5,241 nucleotides of DNA, from assembly GCA_021808035.1 (NCBI GenBank), contig JAKBCG010000198.1, positions 1-5,241 of the forward strand. Direction: 5' to 3'. The notes below the pieces were generated by a model. The model saw only the letters and a list, made by a program, of their open reading frames with translations, made no database searches and was not told the origin of the DNA. Below are positions 1-4,856 of the stretch, piece after piece. The DNA is from Pseudomonadota bacterium (GTDB lineage Bacteria; Pseudomonadota; Gammaproteobacteria; Steroidobacterales; Steroidobacteraceae). Made by a program: the position numbers and the translations under genes. The stretch's first letter is position 1. The number at the start of each line of letters is the position of its first letter.

Positions 1-13
1 TACGGATGGTTTC

Positions 14-2104
14 GTGGCATCGCATCCCACGCTTCGCGCAGTACTCCTCGTCGCGGCCTGCCTCTCGCTGTCGGCGTGTGGCGGCGGCGGCGGCGGTGCG
101 AGTGCGCCGAATGACGTGTCGATGAGCGAAACGCCGGCGTCGCTCACCGTCACCGCGCTGCAGACCGACCCCGCGCCGACCGCGCAGTTCAACTTGATTT
201 TTGGGACGACCAGCGCTGGCTCGACCGCGATCACCCCGACCGATCAAATCACCCACAACGGCATCGTCGGGATCACCTCCATGCCCGATGTGGCCGGCCC
301 AAACACCGACACGATCACGGTGCAGTTCAAGAGTCCGGCGACCTTGCCACCGGGGACCTACACGGACACGGTCACGATCGAGGCGTGTTACGAAAGTCCC
401 TGCGTCTATCAGGTGAAGGGCAGTCCGGTGACCGTGACGACCACCTACACGGTCGTCGGCGTCACCCCGACGCTCGCGGCGATTGCGCCGACCAACACGC
501 CCGCGGGGGCGCCGGGTTTTACCCTGACCGCGACGGGGAGCAATTTTACGGCGCAGTCCGTCATCGACTGGAACGGCCAGCCGCTGCCGACCACCGGGGT
601 TTCCTCGACCGAGATCACCGCGACCGTCCCGGCGGCGGATGTCGCGTCGGCCGCGACCGTGGCCGTCACGGTCGTGAACAACTCCGGCGGGACGCCCTCG
701 GCGCCGCTTGACTTTACGATCGACCCGCCGGCGGTGCTGTCGCTCGCGGCCGTTGCGCCCGCGATGCTCGCAGCCGGGAGCACCGACAGGACGATCGAGG
801 TCACGGGCACCGGCTTCAACACGAGCTCGGTCGTGCAATGGAACGGGGCCGCGCTCGCGACGAACGTGGTATCGACGACCGTGCTCGATGCGCAGGTGCC
901 GGCGGCCGATCTCGCGGCGGTCGGCACCGCCAGTGTGACGGTGAGCAATGCGACGGCCCCGGCGGGCGTGACGGCGGCGCTGAGCGTTGCGATCGTCGAC
1001 CAATCACTCGATGCGGTCGCGTTCCAGATCACGCCGGCGCATGCCGGGGTGATGCAATTCGCGCATTTCGCGCTGCCGACCGCGATCAAATGGCAAACGA
1101 CCCTTGACGGCCTGCCCTCGTACCCGCTGATCGCCGACGGCAAGGTCCTCTTTACGGTGGAACTCATCGGCGATGCCGGCGAACTCGTGGCGCTCGATCA
1201 GGCGACCGGTGCAGTGCTGTGGGGACCGGTGTCGCTCGGCGGGCGCGCCAGCGCGGCCTATGATTCGGGGACGGTGTTCGTGCTCAGCGATCCCAGCACC
1301 TTGGCGGGGGTCCTGCAGGCCTTCGATGCCGCGACCGGGGCGCAGCGCTGGAGCGTGACGATCACGGCTCAGCCGCATTTTGACGGAACACCAGTCGCCT
1401 CGAACGGCATCGTCTATCTGGTCGGAACCGGCACTGAGGCCACGCTGTTCGCGGTCTCCGAAGCGAATGGCGCGATCCTCTGGACCGCCCCATCGACCAG
1501 CAGCACCGGGCTCGAGACCCCGGCGGTGACGAGCACCGGGGTGTACCTGCAATTCGGGTGCTCGACGGTCGACGAGGATCCGTCGTCCGGGGCGCAGCGC
1601 TGGAGCGCGACCGGCACCTGCCCGGGCGAGACCGGCGTCATACCGAGCGTCGCCAATGGCGTCGTGTATTCGCCGGACACGCCGAGCGGGTACGGCGGCC
1701 TCAGGCTGAATGCGCAGACCGGCGCTACGCTCGGGTCCTACCAGGCCGATACCGCGCCGGCGATCACGGCGACCGAAGGGTTCTTCTTGTCGGCGGGAAC
1801 GCTGAATGCGGTCGACCTGGCGTCGAACACGATCGCGTGGAGTTTCACCGGTGACGGCGCGCTCAACGGCGCACCGATCGTGGTCGACGGTGACGTCTTC
1901 ATCAGCTCCTCCACCGGCAATCTGTATGCATTGGACGGCGCGACCGGCGCCGTGCGCTGGACGACGACACTCGCGGACGCGGCCGATTCGGGCAACGGTT
2001 GGGACACGAGCATGCCGTTCGGTGGAATCGCCGCGGGCGACGGTCTCCTCGTGGTGCCCGCCGCCAATACGGTGACCGCGTACACGCTGTCGACCGCGCC
2101 CTGA
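14..2104 (+). CDS. Outer-membrane lipoprotein with two IPT/TIG domains and a PQQ-like beta-propeller
   Basis: Predicted lipoprotein of 696 residues. Seen: a hydrophobic signal peptide (residues 7-21) ends in lipobox L19-S-A-C22, followed by a Gly run (23-28). Residue +2 is Gly, not Asp, which by the Lol rule favours the outer membrane. About 30-147 is beta-rich and unassigned. About 150-236 and 241-327 are two related Ig-like IPT/TIG repeats sharing a GSNF/GTGF and WNG pattern. About 357-696 is a PQQ-type propeller with repeats of the form L-x-A-x-D-x-x-T-G-x-x-x-W, closing on W403, W446, W490, W530, W609 and W649; one repeat near 565-574 has lost its Trp. Family knowledge: such propellers (BamB, PQQ_2) usually mediate protein contacts, and no PQQ enzyme residues are evident. 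Inference: a surface or periplasmic scaffold or adhesin-like protein. The GTG at 14 gives a complete signal peptide, but the frame is open to the window edge, so the true start could be upstream. Function is unknown. Confidence 0.85.
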   Translation: MASHPTLRAVLLVAACLSLSACGGGGGGASAPNDVSMSETPASLTVTALQTDPAPTAQFNLIFGTTSAGSTAITPTDQITHNGIVGITSMPDVAGPNTDTITVQFKSPATLPPGTYTDTVTIEACYESPCVYQVKGSPVTVTTTYTVVGVTPTLAAIAPTNTPAGAPGFTLTATGSNFTAQSVIDWNGQPLPTTGVSSTEITATVPAADVASAATVAVTVVNNSGGTPSAPLDFTIDPPAVLSLAAVAPAMLAAGSTDRTIEVTGTGFNTSSVVQWNGAALATNVVSTTVLDAQVPAADLAAVGTASVTVSNATAPAGVTAALSVAIVDQSLDAVAFQITPAHAGVMQFAHFALPTAIKWQTTLDGLPSYPLIADGKVLFTVELIGDAGELVALDQATGAVLWGPVSLGGRASAAYDSGTVFVLSDPSTLAGVLQAFDAATGAQRWSVTITAQPHFDGTPVASNGIVYLVGTGTEATLFAVSEANGAILWTAPSTSSTGLETPAVTSTGVYLQFGCSTVDEDPSSGAQRWSATGTCPGETGVIPSVANGVVYSPDTPSGYGGLRLNAQTGATLGSYQADTAPAITATEGFFLSAGTLNAVDLASNTIAWSFTGDGALNGAPIVVDGDVFISSSTGNLYALDGATGAVRWTTTLADAADSGNGWDTSMPFGGIAAGDGLLVVPAANTVTAYTLSTAP

Positions 2105-2106
2105 GT

Positions 2107-2121
2107 CGCGCCGGCGGCGCG
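2107..2121 (+). terminator. Short GC hairpin just after the lipoprotein stop; weak terminator candidate
   Basis: CGCGCC (2107-2112) and GGCGCG (2116-2121) form a perfect 6-bp inverted repeat with a 3-nt loop, starting three bases after the TGA stop. No T-tract follows, so it does not qualify as a classical intrinsic terminator. It may instead protect the 3' end or be chance in GC-rich DNA. Confidence 0.25.
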
Positions 2122-2181
2122 GTCGTCGCAGTCGTCCACCAGGAATCTCGGACGGACGGCGGGCAACCTCATGAACGAATT

Positions 2182-2209
2182 ATTAATTCGCGTTATTTGG
2201 CGAATTAAT
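2182..2209. promoter_or_regulatory. Candidate HipB operator O1 (10-bp inverted repeat, N8 spacer)
   Basis: Perfect 10-bp arms ATTAATTCGC (2182-2191) and GCGAATTAAT (2200-2209) flank an 8-nt spacer. E. coli HipB binds sites of the form TATCC-N8-GGATA, so the spacer length matches the known geometry although the arm sequence differs. It lies about 75-100 bp before hipB. A further half-site, CGAATT at 2176-2181, abuts the left arm. Confidence 0.6.
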
Positions 2210-2225
2210 CTCAAATAACTACGAT

Positions 2226-2245
2226 ATTCGCCGATTTTGACGAAT
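2226..2245. promoter_or_regulatory. Candidate HipB operator O2
   Basis: ATTCGC (2226-2231), an 8-nt spacer, then ACGAAT (2240-2245). This repeats the core and spacer of O1 with one arm mismatch. The centre is 40 bp from the centre of O1, about four helical turns, so dimers would sit on nearly the same face of the DNA. The site overlaps or abuts candidate -35 elements (TTGACG at 2237-2242, TTGAAT at 2245-2250), which suits repression. Confidence 0.55.
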
Positions 2246-2273
2246 TGAATGATATCTTGAAATAACCTATTGT
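2245..2273 (+). promoter_or_regulatory. Candidate hipBA promoter
   Basis: TTGAAT (2245-2250) and TATTGT (2268-2273) are separated by 17 nt, each 4/6 to the sigma-70 consensus, in an AT-rich stretch unlike the surrounding GC-rich DNA. This pair would place the start of transcription around 2279-2283, at the hipB ATG. An alternative pair is TTGACG (2237-2242) with AATAAC (2261-2266) at 18 nt, giving a leader of about 10 nt. Confidence 0.4.
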
Positions 2274-2291
2274 TCTCAATATATGGCGAAT
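2272..2291. promoter_or_regulatory. Possible third, degenerate HipB operator O3 over the hipB start codon
   Basis: GTTCTC (2272-2277), 8 nt, then GCGAAT (2286-2291). The right arm is perfect and the left arm matches 4 of 6. It spans the hipB ATG and the predicted transcription start. Spacing from O2 is 46 bp. The right half overlaps codons 2-3 of hipB, so the match may be coincidental. Confidence 0.3.
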
Positions 2292-2648
2292 AACACCGTT
2301 TCTGGATCGGCCGCGGCGTCGCTGACCGATGCCGCGATCCTAGGCGCCCTGGGGCGACGCCTGGAGCGTCACCGGATCGCCGCCGATCTCACCCAGGCCG
2401 CGCTCGCCGAGCGAGCGGGCGTCTCGAAACGCACGCTCGAGCGCATCGAGGCGGGGCAGGGCTCGGAGCTCGCGAGTCTCCTGCGCATCCTGCGGGCGCT
2501 CAATCTGCTCGGCAGTGTCGATGCGCTGATCCCGGAGTTGCCCGCGAGTCCGTTCGAGGACCTGAAGCGCAAGGGCCGCGTACGCCGGCGGGTGCGGCCG
2601 CGCGCGTCGAGTCCGGCGCCGACGCGCCCGTGGGAGTGGGCCGAGTAG
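2283..2648 (+). CDS. hipB: HipB-type antitoxin, Xre-family HTH repressor
   Basis: Small DNA-binding protein of 121 residues, the antitoxin and autorepressor partner of the kinase gene immediately downstream. Seen: an Xre/Cro-like helix-turn-helix at about 21-77, with L36-T-Q-A-A-L-A-E-R-A-G-V-S (helix 2 and turn) and K49-R-T-L-E-R-I-E (recognition helix). A basic Arg/Pro-rich linker (95-115) leads to a C-terminal W117-E-W119-A-E. E. coli HipB also ends in a Trp-containing tail that contacts HipA, so a similar role is inferred. ATG 2283 is the only ATG start after an in-frame TGA at 2250-2252. No Shine-Dalgarno is visible before it, so a leaderless or near-leaderless message is possible. The stop lies 6 bp from the hipA start, consistent with coupled translation. 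Operator-like repeats upstream suggest autoregulation. Confidence 0.9.
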   Translation: MANNTVSGSAAASLTDAAILGALGRRLERHRIAADLTQAALAERAGVSKRTLERIEAGQGSELASLLRILRALNLLGSVDALIPELPASPFEDLKRKGRVRRRVRPRASSPAPTRPWEWAE

Positions 2649-2654
2649 GCCTCG

Positions 2655-3959
2655 ATGCCGACCGTCGCCGAAGTGCGGCTGTGGGGGCGTCGAATCGGCG
2701 CGGTGTCCTTGGGCGAAGGCGCCGAGGTCGCCGCGTTCGAGTACGAGCCCGAGTTCGTCCGCAGCGGCATCGAGGTCGCGCCGCTCGCGATGCCGCTCGC
2801 CGCGCGCATCTACACCTTCCCGCAGCTGCCGAGACCGGCGTTCCAGGGGCTGCCAGGGTTGCTCGCGGATTCCTTGCCGGACCGCTTCGGTCATGCGCTG
2901 ATCGATGCCTGGCTGGCCTCGCAAGGTCGCACGCCGGAGAGTTTCAACGCGATCGAGCGGCTGTGTTTCGTCGGCGCGCGCGGGATGGGGGCGCTCGAGT
3001 ATGCGCCGGCGGTGCGCGAAGGGCTCGGCCGCTCGGCGAAGCTGCAGGTCGAGGGCTTGGTGCGCCTCGCGTCCGAGGTGCTGACCGCGCGCCGTGATCT
3101 GGCCGGATCGTTCGACGTCGCCCGGCGCCACACCGCGCTCACCGAGATCCTGCGGGTCGGGACCTCGGCGGGCGGCGCGCGCGCGAAAGCGGTGATCGCG
3201 TGGAATCCCGCGACCGACGAGGTGCGCTCGGGGCAGGTCGGCGCGCCGCCGGGTTTTTCGTATTGGCTGCTCAAGTTCGACGGCGTGACCGGCAATCGCG
3301 ACAAGGAGCTCGAGGACCCGCGCGGTTACACGGTCGTCGAATACGCGTACGCGCGGATGGCCGCGGCGGCCGGGATCACGATGACCGAATGCCGGCTCCT
3401 CGAGGAGGGCGGCCGACGCCACTTCATGACGCGCCGCTACGACCGCGACGACGCCGGCAGAAAACTGCACACGCAATCCTTGGGCGCGCTGATGCACCTT
3501 GACTACAACGCCGCCGGCGCGAACGCCTACGAACAGTGCTTCGATGCGATCAAGCGCTTGGGGCTGCCGATGCGCGATCTCGAGCAGCAGTTCCGGCGCA
3601 TGGCGTTCAACGTCGTCGCCCGCAATCAGGACGATCACGTGAAGAACATCGCGTTCCTGATGGACAAGGCGGGGCGCTGGTCGCTCGCGCCGGCGTTCGA
3701 TGTGACCTATGCGTACAACCCGGTGGGTGCGTGGACCGCGCGGCATCAGATGACGATCAACGGCCGACGGGACGAGGTCTCGCGCGCGGATCTGCGCGCG
3801 GTCGCCTCGGTCGCGGGCTTGAAGCGCGGGCGCGCGGATGCGCTCATCGACGAGGTCTGCGGCGCGGTGTCGCGCTGGCCGGAATTCGCGCGCGAGGCCG
3901 AGGTGCCGGCCGCGATGCGCGAGTCGATTCTGGCGGCGCTGCGGCTCGACCTCGGCTGA
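2655..3959 (+). CDS. hipA: HipA-family serine/threonine kinase toxin
   Basis: Full-length HipA of 434 residues (E. coli HipA is 440). Seen: an N-terminal HipA_N/couple_hipA domain (about 1-110, including FQGLPGLLADSLPDRFG and NAIERLCFVGARGMGALEY) and a C-terminal kinase domain (about 150-420). The G-loop T170-S-A-G-G-A-R-A-K178 places S171 where E. coli HipA autophosphorylates Ser150. K207 in YWLLKFD matches the ATP-binding Lys. N324-Q-D-D-H-V-K-N331 gives the catalytic Asp (D326) and a metal-binding Asn (N331), and D349 in PAFDVTY is the second metal ligand; the N331-D349 spacing of 18 equals N314-D332 in E. coli. An active kinase is therefore predicted. Family knowledge: HipA phosphorylates GltX (glutamyl-tRNA synthetase) and causes growth arrest; the substrate here is not deducible, since HipA relatives differ in target. 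A weak GAG-TAGG Shine-Dalgarno overlaps the hipB stop. Confidence 0.93.
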   Translation: MPTVAEVRLWGRRIGAVSLGEGAEVAAFEYEPEFVRSGIEVAPLAMPLAARIYTFPQLPRPAFQGLPGLLADSLPDRFGHALIDAWLASQGRTPESFNAIERLCFVGARGMGALEYAPAVREGLGRSAKLQVEGLVRLASEVLTARRDLAGSFDVARRHTALTEILRVGTSAGGARAKAVIAWNPATDEVRSGQVGAPPGFSYWLLKFDGVTGNRDKELEDPRGYTVVEYAYARMAAAAGITMTECRLLEEGGRRHFMTRRYDRDDAGRKLHTQSLGALMHLDYNAAGANAYEQCFDAIKRLGLPMRDLEQQFRRMAFNVVARNQDDHVKNIAFLMDKAGRWSLAPAFDVTYAYNPVGAWTARHQMTINGRRDEVSRADLRAVASVAGLKRGRADALIDEVCGAVSRWPEFAREAEVPAAMRESILAALRLDLG

Positions 3960-3970
3960 CCTCGAGCCGC
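3941..3970. terminator. Inverted repeat across the hipA stop; possible terminator
   Basis: GCGGCTCGA (3941-3949) and TCGAGCCGC (3962-3970) are perfect 9-bp complements with a 12-nt loop containing the hipA TGA (3957-3959). There is no T-tract on either strand, so this is not a classical intrinsic terminator. It lies between convergent genes and could act for both. Confidence 0.3.
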
Positions 3971-4038
3971 GTGGCTTGCGGCGCAGCAGTGGCCGCGTCC
4001 CCTGAGCCGAGATCGATGCCGCCCGGCGATGCCCGTTC

Positions 4039-4050
4039 CCGCTCGAGCGG
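4039..4050. repeat. 12-bp palindrome between convergent TA modules
   Basis: CCGCTCGAGCGG is a perfect palindrome located 9 bases beyond the tumA stop, with the same CTCGAG core as the repeat at the hipA end. As RNA it gives only a 4-bp stem with a UCGA loop and no U-tract, so terminator function is doubtful. No gene is seen in 3960-4058. Confidence 0.3.
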
Positions 4051-4058
4051 CAGTGACG

Positions 4059-4427
4059 CTACGCGGCCCGTTCCGTATGAGGCCGCCCTTGCCAGACGAA
4101 ATTGACCCGCACTTCGTCGTAGGGAAAGATCGCGCGACCTTCCGGGCTCTTGTCGAGCACGCCTGCGACCTGCAGGGCTTTGACATCCGAGTGGACCGCC
4201 TTGATGTCGCGCCCGACGCGATGCGCGATCTCCCGGATCGTCAGGCCGCCGGCGGCGGTCATTGCCTTGAGAATTTCCAGCCGTTTGGCGGTAAGTACCT
4301 TCCAAAGCAGATCCGCGGAGGCGAACGAGATGCGGGCCGCGCCCTCCGCTTTGCCGGTTTTCCAGGCGCGCGTGGCGGCGGACACAGAGTCGGTCAACGA
4401 GCCTACTTCAAGAACCACGGTTTTCAT
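4059..4427 (-). CDS. tumA: TumA-type (HVO_A0114-like) winged-HTH antitoxin
   Basis: Putative DNA-binding antitoxin of 122 residues paired with the DUF6516/TumE-type toxin gene just upstream. Seen: an N-terminal segment (1-47, MKTVVLEVGS, then ISFASADLLWKVLTAKR) typical of this family. A winged HTH (about 50-103) includes L62-T-I-R-E-I-A-H-R-V-G-R, the recognition helix D74-I-K-A-V-H-S-D-V-K-A-L and wing residues LDKSPEGRAIFPYDEV. The start ATG (4427-4425) lies inside the toxin gene, overlapping it by 20 bp, and is preceded by AGAGG with a 7-nt gap, a good ribosome binding site. The same frame is open back to 4631, but that extension has no family character and is rejected. Inference: it neutralises the toxin and represses the shared promoter. 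The family assignment comes from recalled sequence pattern and was not searched. Confidence 0.85.
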   Translation of the reverse strand: MKTVVLEVGSLTDSVSAATRAWKTGKAEGAARISFASADLLWKVLTAKRLEILKAMTAAGGLTIREIAHRVGRDIKAVHSDVKALQVAGVLDKSPEGRAIFPYDEVRVNFVWQGRPHTERAA

Positions 4428-4704
4428 GCTGCCACCTCTCGACATCTCGCAGGAAATCGGCCTCCAGTTTCTCGGGGCTGACAAATCGGTATCGCCCTTC
4501 GGTGCCTCCATAGTGGCGATGGTCGCCCTTGCCCCGCTCGTTGTCGTACCGCACCACGCACTCGCCGGCGCAGACGAATGCATATCGATACCGATAACGG
4601 TGAGTACTCGGGGCGACCGGCGCCGGGACACGCCACAGGACGAGCTCGACGAACTCGACCTTGGATAGCACGATGCGGCGCGCGATCAATCGCTCGGCCT
4701 TCAC
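4408..4704 (-). CDS. tumE: TumE-type (DUF6516) toxin
   Basis: Small protein of 98 residues matching the DUF6516/TumE-family toxin pattern. Seen: an N-terminal KAERLIARRIVLSK, then V19-ELVLWRVPAPV with STHRYRYRY (33-41), the highly conserved Y53-D-N-E-R-G-K-G-D-H-R-H64 core, and a C-terminal Y72-RFVSPEKLEADFLRDV. The Asp/Glu/His-rich core is the likely functional site; the biochemical activity cannot be read from the sequence. The start is GTG at 4704-4702. An ATG-initiated alternative is absent near the conserved N-terminus, and no proper Shine-Dalgarno is present (only GGGA, 11 nt away). It is the first gene of a toxin-first pair, overlapping the antitoxin gene by 20 bp. The upstream repeats imply autoregulation. 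Length and motif are intact, so the toxin is probably functional. Confidence 0.85.
   Translation of the reverse strand: MKAERLIARRIVLSKVEFVELVLWRVPAPVAPSTHRYRYRYAFVCAGECVVRYDNERGKGDHRHYGGTEGRYRFVSPEKLEADFLRDVERWQHENRGS
4435..4439 (-). promoter_or_regulatory. Ribosome binding site that fixes the tumA start
   Basis: AGAGG on the minus strand, 7 nt before the ATG at 4427. It is located within the 3' end of the toxin gene and is the clearest Shine-Dalgarno in the window. It suggests that the antitoxin is translated more efficiently than the toxin, which has none. Confidence 0.65.
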
Positions 4705-4705
4705 G

Positions 4706-4751
4706 TTGACAATTGTCCCAACAGGGCTCCCTAGTTGTCAATTCTTCCAAC
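4706..4751. repeat. 17-bp direct repeat, likely TA autoregulation operator
   Basis: TTGACAATTGTCCCAAC (4706-4722) and TTGTCAATTCTTCCAAC (4735-4751) match at 14 of 17 positions with a 29-bp period. The first copy contains the perfect palindrome GACAATTGTC (4708-4717). The outer TTGACAA (4706-4712) and TTGTCAA (4735-4741) also form a 7-bp inverted repeat. The copies coincide with the promoter elements of the minus-strand TA operon, as expected for binding of the HTH antitoxin. Confidence 0.6.
4712..4741 (-). promoter_or_regulatory. Candidate tumE-tumA promoter
   Basis: On the minus strand a perfect TTGACA -35 (4741-4736) is followed after 18 nt by GACAAT (4717-4712), 4/6 to the -10 consensus. 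The predicted start of transcription is at about 4705, one base before the tumE GTG, which would yield an essentially leaderless toxin message. The -35 and -10 each fall within one copy of the 17-bp direct repeat. Confidence 0.45.
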
Positions 4752-4790
4752 GGATGCGGCGGCGGCGCGTGACCAGGGCCGACCGCGTCC

Positions 4791-4819
4791 TTTACTCGCG
4801 GGAGCGAATTGGCTAGGAT
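4791..4819 (+). promoter_or_regulatory. Candidate ugd promoter
   Basis: TTTACT (4791-4796) and TAGGAT (4814-4819) have a 17-nt spacing, and each matches sigma-70 consensus at 4 of 6 positions. The predicted transcription start is near 4826, giving a leader of about 31 nt. No clear Shine-Dalgarno precedes the ugd ATG. Confidence 0.4.
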
Positions 4820-4856
4820 GCCGGCCTATTTTCCTTTCTAAATCAGATTATTACAG

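Noticed and set aside
445..1167. Minus-strand open frame (240 codons) opposite the lipoprotein
   Set aside because: Mirror of the TIG-coding frame, no ribosome binding site, no recognisable motif.
2107..2121. Strong intrinsic terminator after the lipoprotein gene
   Set aside because: Stem of only 6 bp and no T-tract; kept only as a weak candidate feature.
2340..3746. Long minus-strand open frame (468 codons) opposite hipB-hipA
   Set aside because: Arg/His/Pro-rich translation without domains, lying antisense to a clear HipBA pair; an artefact of high GC in the third codon position.
4428..4631. 68-residue N-terminal extension of the antitoxin
   Set aside because: It overlaps the conserved toxin frame, its sequence has no family character, and a good ribosome binding site precedes the internal ATG at 4427.
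4150..4668. Plus-strand open frame of 172 codons opposite the TumE/TumA pair
   Set aside because: Antisense to two recognisable genes and without a domain; a shadow frame.
4424..4750. Minus-strand frame in another phase over the toxin
   Set aside because: The alternative phase of the same DNA gives the full TumE-type motif YDNERGKGDHRH; this one gives low-complexity Arg-rich sequence.
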